Positions 11,085 to 22,679 of a stretch of DNA of 64,000 nucleotides are shown one piece after another. The stretch is from NCBI GenBank assembly GCA_029851415.1, contig CM056741.1, forward strand, positions 82,415,282 to 82,479,281, written 5' to 3'. Position numbers and translations under genes: made by a program. The notes below the pieces were generated by a model. That model was not told where the DNA came from. It saw only the letters and a list, made by a program, of their open reading frames with translations, and made no database searches. Each line of letters starts with the position of its first letter. Position 1 is the stretch's first letter. Origin of the DNA: Eretmocerus hayati (Eukaryota > Arthropoda > Insecta > Hymenoptera > Aphelinidae).

Positions 11085-12942
11085 GCCTGGCCCCAATGAC
11101 GCCCCTCCTCGATACATCACGCGACTGGAGCACTCGCCAGGAGTTGTGGTAAAGAGCATTTCGCCGCTGGCGACCACGACCATCGATTGGACAATTGTCC
11201 AAAAACTCAACCTACACCGATTCAGCACGACGGGCGAGGGCCTTCAGCGAGCATGGCTATCCATCAACCAGCTGTGCAACGAGTCGGCAGCGAAATCGCA
11301 GTTGGCAAATCTCCAGTTGCAGCTGAGCGAATCAAGGACGGACGTCGAGCGGATCTTGGACCTGTGGAAACAAAATAGAGTCAGTAAAGGTAATCGCAAA
11401 AAGAGATCACTACTCCCGTTTATCGGGACTGGGAGCAAATATCTATTTGGAACTCTAGATGAGGATACAGAACGAGAAATCAAAAATATAATTGAGGTCG
11501 AAGCCAATGATACCAGAAAGTTGGCAAAACTTTTAGCAAACCACACAGAATTGATTGAGATTCAATTAGGGAAGAATACAGAGAAATTACAAAAGCTGCA
11601 AGGGCAGATGTATCACCTGACAGCAAAAGTCAACGACCTGAAGGCAGCAATGATCCTGAACAACGCAGTACAACTTCTAGAGGAAAATATCTTAACATTC
11701 AAGATCGATACAAATATGCTGATCGATATCCCCACCTTTGCCGTCCAAGGGAGCGTTCATCGGAGGCTCCTATCTCCGGAGTTGGTCCATAACACCGAGT
11801 CGCTGATTGAGAACGCCATCCCAGACGCCAGGTTCCCGCAAGTCGACTCAAATGAACCAATCATGGATCTGGGAAAAATCATGGATATTTCAGTTTCAAT
11901 CGTCGAGAAAAAATCAATTTATGTGATCAGAATTCCATTACTAGATGCACCACATCATGTTTTGTATGAAGCTTCACTGGTGCCAATCAAACAGAAAATT
12001 CAAAATGTAACATCCAATGTTTCTACTTATATTTGGCCTAAATGGCACTTCTTTGCACTAGAACAACAATCAAGAAGATATATCGCGTTACATCAGAATG
12101 ACGTCAACCATTGTAAAAATTTGAGAGGATTACTGATTTGTAAAGACACCGCTCCGGTGCGCAAAATCCCATCAACAGCACCGTGTGAAGTAAAAATAGC
12201 ATTGAATATAACAATTCCTAATATCACAGACTGCGACGTACGGCTGGTGAAAATTCATGAAACATTCTGGATGAAGCTACATGATCCCAATTCATGGATA
12301 TATTCCACAAACGAAGAAGAACAAATATTCATTCAGTGCCGCAGAAGCGACCACTTGACGTCTCCGTTTTCAGGGACTGGGATCGTGAGGCTCTTACCAG
12401 GATGCACAGCCGTCACACGCAGCGCACAGTTGTCAGCATCACGCGAAATTATGATAAAATCAACATTAGCAATGTTTTAGAACTATGACCTCGACATACC
12501 TAACATTATCAAAATCAGCAACGGTAGCGGCGGGGACACCCACGACGTCCATCAAATTCTGGAGACAGAGATATTGGAGGACGGTCAGGCAGCGACACTG
12601 ACCCAAGCAGACGCACTCAAGATCGGGAAAATCCTGAAGGACATAATCTCGAAGACCAGGAACATCGGAAAATACAAGTCCATCTCAGGACGGATGGAGA
12701 AAATGGAAAGCAATTTACCTGTCATTGGAGCAACCTTAATTGGCATTTTTGGCCTCATTCTAATTCTGTGGAAAATTCTATGTTCCATGAATATTTTTTC
12801 AATAATCTATCGGATTGGAATAACTTTGATTGGTACAGAAAATCAACAATCGGAAAATTTGGAGAACAACCAGGGCATAAGTACTTACCAATTGGGGGGA
12901 GGTCTTACACAGTCTGACGCCTTTCCCAGAACGAGACAATGA
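11085..12942 (+). pseudogene. env: Second errantivirus env, broken by an in-frame stop
   Basis: Clear relative of the first env: furin-type site RKKR at 11395-11406, then LPFIGTG, FGTLDED and the NDTRKLAKLLANHTELIE region. It diverges across its length, so it is a different element lineage rather than a recent copy. A single in-frame TAG at 12478-12480 interrupts it; the same frame resumes at once and includes the transmembrane segment at about 12715-12790. The candidate splice acceptor is ttccag ending at 11084, in the same codon phase as in element 1. There is no early ATG in the exon. The polypeptide made today would lack the membrane anchor unless the stop is read through. Confidence 0.85.
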
Positions 12943-14111
12943 GGAACGAATGGAAAACCGAAAGAGGACGGAACGAGCAGAGGCTCACCCAGCCAGACCA
13001 CGCGAATCGACAGCATCTCGAAAAACCAACAAGGCGAGAAGGAGCCATAAGACGGAAAGCATCTAGCAGAAAACCAACACTGAAGACATTATCATAAGTA
13101 TCTTGATACAAGGAATATTATGGATAATAATCTATTGTAGTACGGTAAACTATGAATTTTGGACGTGAGCACTTATTAGATAAGGCGCTAAGTCACAGGA
13201 GCATCAGAGCCTATGAAAGGACCAGAAAATTTCGCTGCGCTCTGAGTTGCATCACCCGGCAAAATCAATACATTCAAGTCATTCAATTTAGATTTACCAT
13301 TCCAGAAACGTAGCCACAAGTAACTTTGCATGATCAATTATCAACGGAATTAGAATTCATGACTCGAAATCCAACATGAGATCTATGAAATTGCCGGCCC
13401 TGAGTTGCGAGGCGCGTCATAGTAATCCAAACACTCCAAAATTCAAGTCATATCAAGTTCAACGCATTAGAAATGATTCAAATAGAGAAAATCTTAGAAA
13501 ATTGAGGAATATTATAAAATAAGAAGTACGAGAGAGCAATTCCAGGATCACCAGTACTCGCTCAATCATCTAAGCGAACGTTCCATGTTACCCCAGCCCA
13601 CCTCATAACACCCCAGGAACCCAGAAATACCTCAAAACACTATCTGAAGTCATCCTTCATCCATCCCAATCAAGAAAAAGTTTTACAAAATTTTTTTCAA
13701 GAAACTCACCCCATTGCACCCCCCAACCCCCCACTCCAAAAATCCGAAAACACCCATAAACAACCATCAGAACCACCCCCTCACACAATCAAAACAAAAA
13801 ATCTGGAGAAAAATCCATATCCACAAATTCCCCCCCCCCCCCCCAAACTCCCCAATTTCCCCCAGAATCCCCCCCAACTCATTCTCACACACGCTCAAGG
13901 GCTGCGGATACGGGGAATATCAAAAAGAGTTCCGGAAGGACATTTTCAAAATTGACTCAAAAATTACGTCGAACGAAGGCGCCTGTATACCTGTAACCCG
14001 CCATACACGGTCATACTTACGAATTTGAACACCCTCTGGAACTCGACCCTGCATCAGCTATCTCGTACCTCGCGGTAATACATTTAGCATTGGCAAAATT
14101 ATACGTATAGG
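12943..14111. other. Gene-free interval with C-rich tract
   Basis: Follows env 2. No coding similarity. 13680-13880 is strongly C-rich on this strand, with a run of 15 C at 13830-13844. It probably holds the 3' UTR or LTR of element 2, but no matching LTR was found. Confidence 0.35.
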
Positions 14112-16910
14112 TATATATACAACATGATTGTAAAGTACTCGACCAGCCGGGAAATTTCAAAAGTCCGACGCGTTGTGAGTTTTGCAAAATTTTTTCAAAG
14201 TTATTCGAGTCGATTTGAAAATTTGCGTGGATGTTGAAAATTATCAGATTTTTGGGATCAGATGGATCAGGAAAGGAATCAGAGGGATCAGTCGCGCGAG
14301 GATCACATGGGATCAGCAGAGGGATCAGTTTGTTTTGCTGCCACACACGTGGTCTGGTCTCGAGGTTATGTGTCGGTGCGTCAGTCTCAGTATTCGCAGC
14401 CCGAGGAGGCGGTTGTCGGATTTGGTGGCGGTGTAGATGGTGAATTTTGTGACTGCCGTGCTCTTTATCATGTTCCTGGGCCTCGGGGTTGCATGGGCCC
14501 GTGCTGTTTGTGTTTCTTGCATAGCCGCGAGAGTGATTTTCTAGGAGTGCCGAGTGCGTTGGGGTGGATTTTTAATTTTGCCGCTCTCGTTCATCGTGTA
14601 TCAGGGCGAAATAACATGTCCGGAACGGAAAAAAACCTCCGAAAAGAAATGTATGCTGCTACTTGTGGAGGTTAGGTCTGGCTTTATTATAATATATGAG
14701 GTGTTAATATGAAATATCAACTTTGATGAGGTATTGTTGTTGACGTTCGAACAAACTTTCGTCACCGGCAAACATGGGTTCTACAAATCACGTGGGCGGG
14801 AAAAAGTCAAAATTTGATAAAGATCGACCAATAATCGATATTAACTGGGTCAAGCTACGTCAAAACCTTCATAAGTTTGAATTTCTTCGCGCAGGCGTAA
14901 AAACGCCAGCTTGTTGCGGCTCAATCGCTCATGCTTCGAATACAACTGCACGTTTCATTGCATCACACTCACAACTTTAGGGACAAAATCGACGATAGTC
15001 GAGATGTTCGGTCGGTTTGGTGCAGATTCACCAGAGAATAAATTCCTTGTGGATTGACATGATTCTCGACACAATAGCAACCTTCTGGAACGGATGCCAG
15101 CCCTATACCAGATCCCGCATCCAGTCTCATTCGGTAAATGAGCTGATCCACTCAAATCCTAACGCAGTATCTGTGTAGAACTCGTTAGACACGAATTAAG
15201 CACCCGCTCGGGATCGTATCGACACCATACCAGATGCTCGGTCATTTGGGCGCATGATCACCGGGGGGGGGGGGGGCTATTTGGGGGAAAAATACCAAAA
15301 GATTTTCTTGGTAAGAATTGGCCCAGTCGTCTCAGTCGAGATGTGGTCCAGTTCCAGCCATCGGTGAGTGTTGATGGGGTCCTGTACCGGTCCTCTCTGA
15401 GTGTCGATCTGGTCCTATACGGGTCCCCAGAGAGTTGCGATCTGGTCCCGTACCCGTCCTCGGCGAGTGTTGAAGTGGTCCTCTACCGGTCCTCGGCGAG
15501 TGTCGATCTGGTCCCGTACCGGTCCTTGGCGAGTGTCGATCTGGTCGCGTACCGGTCCTCGGCGAGTGTCGATGGGATCTCATACCAGTCCTCAGCGAGT
15601 GTCGATGTGGTCCTCTACCGGTCCTCGGCGATGTACGATTTTGGAAAGATCTTTTTCCTCATCACGTATTTCAGACTAAGCTTACGACTTAGACTCATTT
15701 TCACTTTTATCCCACTCTAGAATAAAAAGCCAAGGTTGAGCTACAGACAATTCAAATTCATATTTGTACCAGCTATGCTTTCTGGTGCAGCAGGCGAGGC
15801 GACTTCAGCGCAAAATTACATGGATCCGGAAAAAGTTTGGCCGGAACGGTAAAGTGAGTCGGCCGGAAGAAAACCGATCAATCAGAGCGAAGCCATCGCC
15901 GGAAAGATGGACGATTCCAATTTACATGGACAGAAAAAATACCCATCAGAACGGCCGGTTTCGCCAAATATGCAATGCAAATTACAACATTTTTGAAGCT
16001 TCTGACATGGCTTGAGACAGTTAATATCGATTATTGGTCGATCATTAATCGATTTTAATAATCATTACAAGAGATCTTCCCTGCTTTTCCGAATAATGAT
16101 TATATCCGGACGGCAAATTTGGACTTTTTTCCGCCCATGTAAATTGTAGAACCCATGTTTGCCGGCGACAAAAGTTCGTTCGAACGTCAACAACAATACC
16201 TCATCAAAGTTGATGTTTCATATTAATACCTCATATATTATAATGAAGCCATCCCCCGATGTAGATTGTGAAGTTTATAGGTTTTTGTGATTTGTTAAAA
16301 CGTAGAACTATGAATAGAATTTATCGAAATATCATATGACGGCAGACCTAACCTCCATAAGTAGCAGCATACATTTCTTTTCGGAGGTTTCTTTCCGTTC
16401 CGGACATGTTATTTCGCCCTGATGCACGATGAACGAGAGCGGCAAAATTAAAAATCCACCCCAACGCACTCGGCACTCCTAGAAAATCACTCTCGCGGCT
16501 ATGCAAGAAACACAAACAGCACGGGCCCATGCAACCCCGAGGCCCAGGAACATGATAAAGAGCACGGCAGTCGCAAAATTCACCATCTACACCGCCACCG
16601 AATCCGACAACCGCCTCCTCGGGCTGCGAATACTGAGACTGACGCACCGACACATAACCTAGAAACCAGACCACGTGTGTGGCAGCAAAACAAACTGATC
16701 CCTCTGCTGATCCCATGTGATCCTCGCGCGACTGATCCCTCTGATTCCTTTCCTGATCCATCTGATCCCAAAAATCTGATAATTTTCAACATCCACGCAA
16801 ACTTTCAAATCGACTCGAATAAGTTCGTGAAAATTTTGCAAAACTCACAACGCGTCGGACTTTCAGAATTTCTCGGCTGGTCGAGTACTTTACAATCATG
16901 TTGTATATAT
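14112..16910. mobile_element. Foldback element with ~750-890-bp inverted arms
   Basis: Left arm 14112-about 14858 is the reverse complement of right arm about 16011-16910, at high identity. Both start tatatatacaacatgattg. The right arm carries two extra blocks: about 70 bases near 16043-16115 and about 100 bases near 16253-16350. The arms contain a G/A-rich section built from gggatcag-type words. Each arm holds an open 137-codon frame (14262-14675 plus, 16348-16761 minus) with few differences, but it resembles no known protein. The loop holds a minisatellite. No transposase is present, so it is non-autonomous. A target duplication was not clear. Confidence 0.85.
15366..15632 (+). repeat. 33-bp minisatellite, about 8 units
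   Basis: Eight head-to-tail units of 33 bases, each with agtgtcgat, then a variable ggtc block, taccggtcctcggcg. Units differ by a few substitutions. Because 33 is a multiple of three and the units lack stops, the array is open in two frames on the plus strand and in one on the minus strand, giving 11-residue peptide repeats. This looks like a by-product rather than a gene. It lies in the loop of the foldback element; a run of 14 G lies upstream at 15263-15276. Confidence 0.9.
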
Positions 16911-18690
16911 AGACATAAGTTATGTCGAAAAGAGTGCATGTAAAGCTTGAAATCATATATGGATATACACGAAACTGGAAAAGTCCATATGAATCTCAAA
17001 TATTGGAAGAATCAGGAATTATCTCACCGATTACAAGGAATGACAATGAAACTGTAGGGCTTAGGGCCACAAACTAAATAGCACTGTCTTATCAAAGATC
17101 GATATTTCCAAAGAGAATTTGCGGGAAAACCGAGAAAGAACACGAAACACAGATATACGCATCACATAATTTATTCAAGGGAAAGGGGGATACACGGAAG
17201 AGCGTCAGCCGACCTGCAAGCACGAAAATGGGGATGAAAAGCCGACCTCAAGGCAACAGAAGGAGGAAATGGAGAGAAAAACTATCCACCAATCCACACT
17301 GAGGGCACTTCGAGTGGAGCTCGAGGGACTCCCGAGATGCCACGAAAAAGTGGGGATGCATCACACTCGGACGCACTAGGGCTTGCCTACAAGGAGGATC
17401 CCGCACCACAATTATCAAGACGTAGACCACCTGAGGAAAGGGAGGGCTGTTGGAAACGGCCGGGACAAGGTGAAAATGAAGAAGGAGAAAACACTTACAC
17501 CATCACAAAAAGGGCAGCGCAGGACATCTATAAAAGTGTCCTCTGGACGGTCAACCCGCACCGACACCGGATCGTCCACCGCCGCGGCACGTGCAGGCTC
17601 CTCTCTCGGCGAGTCTGCTGCCGTCGACAGCGCAACGCCCGGGCCCACAGGCGCCGGGCCCACCTTGGCAGCTCAGGGACCTGCCAAAAAGCTCGACCAC
17701 CTACAAAGAACACACACAGTAATATTACACACGAGACACGACACACGAGGAAACCCGGAAAACTCACACTGGACTATCCCGGGCATAGCGAAACAATTGG
17801 CCATCCAGCGCTAGAGCACGAAGACAACTGGAGCTCAAAGGCCATAGCAATAGCTCAATCTGCCAGAGAGACGAAGACAGAGAGAACGAAGGAGTATTTA
17901 GAATGCTGAATTGGCAAAACTATACATACCTCTGTTATCAACTCGGACACCGTCATCTGCAGCTAAGTCGTTTTCATCTCGGCTTATGCTGGACTCAGAA
18001 CGCCACAGAAAACTCACGACAAAATCAGACACACTATACACTCACAGAGTTTCCCGGTATCCTCGACGAGAAGTTTGGAAATCCGATCATTAGGAGAGGA
18101 AAATTCCGATAAGAGGCAATACATATGAACCAAATCCATGAAATATTGCCGACTTTTATCATAGAAATTTCATATAGACTCAAAATGTGGGTCCAATTCA
18201 CTTCAAAACTGCCTCAAATTGAAAGCATCACTCGTATACAATACAATTATCATGATCAGAAGCACGTAGAATCATTCAGTTGTTTATAATTGAACCAAAA
18301 GCAATAAAACATGCATTACACAGATTAGCAAACTTTGAGATTCAGACCTCAAAATTACAGTAAGTCGGAAGCATCCAACAAAATCAAGGAAAATATAAAT
18401 GTAAAACCTTGTCAAAATATTAAAGAAGAAGTTCGCAAAGTTTCATAGAGATAACACAAACGAGTTCATAGATAATTGCGATATCGCATATAAAATGTGT
18501 AACGCGTTTGAGGAAAAATCAGAAAATTCTGTTCATTAGTGTTGAGAATATGTATAGAGCTGTATGAGAGATGTATAGAGAATATCTATGAAAAAACAGA
18601 ACATTTTCCGTTTATATGATAATTTAGAGCAATTTCTGTGATTATTCATGTCAAATTATGATTATTCATAAGATTACAACAATATCAAAG
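16911..18690. other. Gene-free interval
   Basis: No family recognised. 17340-17910 is relatively GC-rich and open in more than one frame (a 190-codon frame at 17337-17909). It has a TATA-like ctataaaag near 17529, which could be part of an old LTR. 18120-18690 is AT-rich and featureless. Confidence 0.35.
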
Positions 18691-18726
18691 GTGCAGCCGT
18701 CGAGGGCGACGGTCTGCCACGCCTGA

Positions 18727-19099
18727 GGTGTGTGAGGTGGATGGTGCCACAGATCTCTCAAGTATAGAAATCTGCAGCCTCATCAACCTCCGTCCGTTTG
18801 GCAACCGCTCGATGCACCTTCGTGGAATGCATCGCGCGATTGCACACGGACGATACGACGTCACAGTTGCTAGCGCGACACTTTTGGGAGGTCTATATAA
18901 TAGGACCCCTGGGCGTGCCGCGCCAGACCGCTCGATATACCTGTTGCGTCACTGTCATTGTCATATTCCGTATAGTATTGTCTGTGTTCAATATACACGT
19001 CATTTCATCAAGCCCGTCCATTCCTTCCAGTCGACCCTTCCGTTGAGATCCCCCCACGTCACAAGAGTAACACTGTATAGTGTGTACGGCACAACACGA
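18727..19099 (+). mobile_element. Candidate solo LTR
   Basis: A block of distinct composition with a TATA-like tctatataatagg near 18891. It can be read as starting tgtgtgagg and ending cacaaca, that is TG...CA. A short GC-rich stem (gccgtcgagggcgacggt) lies just upstream at about 18697. No second copy is in the window and I see no target duplication, so this is tentative. Confidence 0.25.
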
Positions 19100-19108
19100 C
19101 TATCGTTT

Positions 19109-19530
19109 AGCTGAAGAATCAGCTATATTAGCTGAGATTCCAGCTATGTTAGCTGGCTGAATCAGCTATTATAAGCTGATATTTCAGTCAACGGTTTTTC
19201 ACTGACACGAATAGCTACTGTAGCTGAATTTCAGCTACATCAGCTGATTTTCAGCTACAATCACTGATTTATAGCTGATTATAATCAGCTATATGGGGTC
19301 TCTCATATCACGAAATGAGTAAATATCGAACGAATACGCCTTAGTTCGTCGCAACTTGGTCTGGATAAGTCACTAATGTGTTCATGTCGATATTGGAACC
19401 CGGGTTTGTGGAGTTTTCCCGCCAAAATTATCGATTTAGGCGAGATTTTAGTGTTTGCTGATTCGATCAGCAGTTTGACGACCCATGGGAGTAATAGCTG
19501 ATATTTCAGCTATATAATAGCTGATTGATG
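19109..19530. repeat. AGCT-rich short-motif repeat blocks
   Basis: At 19109-19294 and again 19495-19530 the sequence is a series of agctgat, tcagct and agctata words in both orientations, about one AGCT every 15 bases. These form many small overlapping palindromes. The 200 bases between are ordinary. It may be a subterminal-repeat transposon or a degenerate satellite. Confidence 0.6.
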
Positions 19531-19531
19531 C

Positions 19532-20890
19532 TGAGAGAGTACGCGAATGCTCATCGTCTGGTTGTCACATACAACTCAGGAGAAGTTGGTCTATCCGCTG
19601 ATGGCCGTACGAGATTCTGTCATTCTTTTGGGAACGTACGCAGATATCCATGGTATGTACGGTGCTCAGGAGAGGACGATAGGTTGAACAAGATTGTCAC
19701 CAAAAACTGAACACGTGGCGATTTAGTACTATGCCCAAGGATCAATATCCCGTTTCGACCGAAATGGAGCAATCCCCTTTTTTGGATTGCGAGCTCGATT
19801 CGTATTTCTACGTATTAATCAAATGGAGCTCTTTCAGCACTTTTATTTGTCAAGACCATAACAGCTCCCAAAGCTCATAACTCAAACGTATCCCAATCGT
19901 TTTCAACGTGCCTGAGCTTATTTTAAAGCTCATTCTAGAATACTCTAAATGATTTGAAGTGAGTTTGATTTCAACAAACTAGAGTCGAGGAACCTCATTT
20001 TGAATCGATATCCGAGATTTCCTTTCCTAACGGTTTGAGACTTTTTGAGCTTCTCACTCTTGAGGTAGCTCTAGTTCACCGAGTCAAATTTAAGCTCACA
20101 TTAGCTCATTTTGAAGGTCCTTGAATATGTTTCAAAATGAGTTGAAGTACGTTGGAAAATATTGACATTCGTTGAAGTTATGGGCCTTGGGAGCCGTTAT
20201 TGTCTTGACAAGTATGTTGCTCAAAATAGCTCCATTTGATTAACACTCAAAAATACGAATCAAGCTCGCATTTCAAAACAGGGGATCGCTCCATTTCAGT
20301 TGAAACGGGATTTTGATCCTTGGGCATAGTACTAAATCGCCACGTGTTCAGTTTTTGGTGACAATTTTTTCAACCTATCGTCCTTTCCCGAGCACCGTGT
20401 ATGGGAGTCAAGCGTGACTTCGCGTAGACGAATCCGCATTTTCTGTAGCGTACGCAAATATCTACTTATCTGGAGTTAGTAACGCGCGAATCCCAGGAAA
20501 ATTTCTTTCATTTGTGAATTTGCGTACGCAAATACCATTCACTTGGGTTGCGTGCGCGAATGCTCATGGTCTAGTGATCATATGCAAATACCAGGACGAG
20601 TTGCCACATTCGCTCATCTAAGTAAGCGAATTCATCATCCTGTTCCTGGGAGCTTGCGCGAATTCCATTGGTTGGTAGCCAATGGAAGGACAGGCGTGAT
20701 TCAGTTGGAATACTCCATGCATTCGCGTACGTTGATCTGCATCCCCAGTAGCGTACGCGCATATCCCTGGTTGTTTGGTCACGTGAAAAAATTCAGGGAA
20801 AGTCCATTACTCTGTAGATTCGCATTCGCGAATACAATCTTTTGGGTGGCGTACGCGAATAATCATAGTTTGGTAGTCACTAATTCAAGG
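19532..20890. repeat. Degenerate repeat array around gcgtacgcgaat words
   Basis: Many occurrences of gtacgcgaat, gcgtacgcaaatat and related words, often followed by catggtttggtagtcac-like text: for example 19535, 19634, 20450, 20522, 20550, 20721, 20750, 20826 and 20850. The palindromic MITE at 19660-20397 is inserted in it, so the array is older. Confidence 0.55.
19660..20397. mobile_element. Palindromic MITE, 738 bp, TSD TGTA
   Basis: Almost the whole element is an imperfect inverted repeat. It starts cggtgctcagg and ends with the complement gagcaccg. The arms hold caccaaaaactgaacacgtg and its complement and run to within about 200 bases of the centre. The flanks read tgta on both sides, a likely 4-bp target duplication. 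There is no open frame of note, so it is non-autonomous. The family is unknown. Confidence 0.8.
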
Positions 20891-21313
20891 TGAGGTGCAC
20901 CCCGGATCTTGAGCCTGGTCTCAGAAATCATGGGGAACTGGAGATTCTGATCCATGAGTATTCCATCGATTGAAAAACTATGGCCCAGTCGCTTTTTGGA
21001 AGGAATAATTTGTCATCCATATGTATCTCCTAGTTTGCGTACACTTCGTGAGATCCTCAAATACTTCCGACATTGCGTTCAAAACCACAGAAGATACTAC
21101 ATGAGAAATTTACAGACTGATCCGTCGAATTCTGTGAGACTGAATACATTTTTTCTAGTCATAATTCCGATAATGCTCGTTAAAATGCCTCAAATCTGGG
21201 AAATATCGATTATTCCAAAAAATCACGGAAGAACTTTTCTGTTGAGATTGAATAATTAGATCGAAACTGTAGCAAAGAAAGATCCGCGGTCAAAATTCCG
21301 AATTTCAACCGTA
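20891..21313. other. Gene-free interval
   Basis: No feature recognised. The 101-codon frame at 20954-21259 resembles nothing known. Confidence 0.4.
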
Positions 21314-22439
21314 CAGTCCACCTCGGTTATAACGACCTCGGCTATAACGAGAACTCGGTTGTAACGAGCGAATTCTGTAACTTTGGTTGGCTGCCATCGT
21401 AAGTCAATAAAAGGAGCCTTGGTTGTAACGACCTCAGCTATAACGAGACTTCGGTTATAACGAGCGAAAATGTCTAAAAACTTGGATTTCTACCTCCTTT
21501 ATAGCGAGCAAACACGATCTCGATATCAAACTATAGGTGTTTCTAAGCCTCAATATTGTATGTAAACAAGGGGCATACAAGCGATGTATCAGTAAAATTA
21601 AAAGTGGCAAAATAAGCGCAAGTAAAAGAAAAGCATTCACTATAAGTAATAGAATTGACATGATAAAGCATTGCAACGAGGACAGAAAAATGCTCAATTG
21701 TGCAGAATCTATGGCGTTGCTAGCTCAACTATTTCCACCATCTTGAAAAATGGATACCAGACAAAAAATCAGACGAAGAGCGTTGGGATTATTCGATTCC
21801 GTACTCTGTCACACATTCAGACGCATCATCGGCTTCAGGAACTTTGAACGATTTCTACCTCGCAATGAAAATGCACACGATGAGGTTTCCTATCATTGCT
21901 CCAAATCAAAAAGCATGATTAAAGATCACAAATATCGAGCTACAAAACCAACATTAATCTCTGACTTCATTTCAAAAGCTCTCTCCTAATTCTATAACTC
22001 ATTACTCTTCAATGTTTCATTCTATTGTGTTTTATTCTACTGATTTCATTCAATTGATCCTATTTCGTTCATCTCATTTCATTTTATCTGGACTCTGTTT
22101 CATCTCATCCTACATTATTTGGAATGAAACGGGCACCAAATCCTCACATCCAGAAATACTATGATGACCTATTGATTTTTTCATTTCTCATATGTATAAT
22201 GAGCTATTTATATACAATCTTATTTGTGACAAATACTTGGAAAATATAGAATCAAGTAGTGTATCGTTTTATCGAAGAAAACATTGAACCATATAAAGGT
22301 AACAGAATGATTTCTATCTAGAATGCCATGTGATGAAATTGAACAATGATTCTCCAAAGATCTGCAATTCTAAGCCAACCTCGGATATAACGAGCGAATT
22401 TTTCCGGTCCCTTGACGCTCGTTATACGGAGGTGGACTG
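21314..22439 (+). mobile_element. Tigger/pogo-type non-autonomous element, TA target
   Basis: It starts cagtccacctcggttataac and ends with the near complement gttatacggaggtggactg, and is flanked by TA on both sides (21312-21313, 22440-22441). Repeated ttataacgag words fill the 5' 200 bases and recur at the 3' end. Inside, 21618-21690 encodes KRKAFTISNRIDMIKHCNED, which looks like the start of a CENP-B-type helix-turn-helix of pogo-family transposases. A frame change follows, and no DDE domain is present. It is therefore an internally deleted, inactive derivative. TA duplication and CENP-B-like HTH are the hallmarks of the pogo group. Confidence 0.8.
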
Positions 22440-22679
22440 TATATGGTCTCACAAAATTCGATGGATCAATCTGTTAATCTTCTAAGAGTCTAGATCACAA
22501 GCTGTCCAATGCAAGTGACGCGTGGGTGTTGTGTGAAACAGCGAGTGATCTGGTCTTCTATGCTCATGAACAACAATCCTGAGTGCATTGAAACTGACAG
22601 GGAAATATCGATTCACAAGAAGACGTTAATTTCTTTATCTAAGACAAATATTTTCATAGCACAAACGTGTTGCCACGTG

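Noticed and set aside
14262..14675. 137-codon frame in the foldback arm as a gene
   Set aside because: Mirrored at 16348-16761 only because the arms are inverted copies; no family resemblance. Kept as a finding, not as a CDS.
15332..15583. Repetitive SPRTGTGPDRH-type protein
   Set aside because: Translation of a 33-bp minisatellite; open in several frames on both strands.
15366..15632. CRISPR-like array
   Set aside because: Units are directly adjacent with no spacers, and the genome is eukaryotic.
17337..17909. 190-codon ORF
   Set aside because: GC-rich stretch open in more than one frame, low-complexity composition, no known motif.
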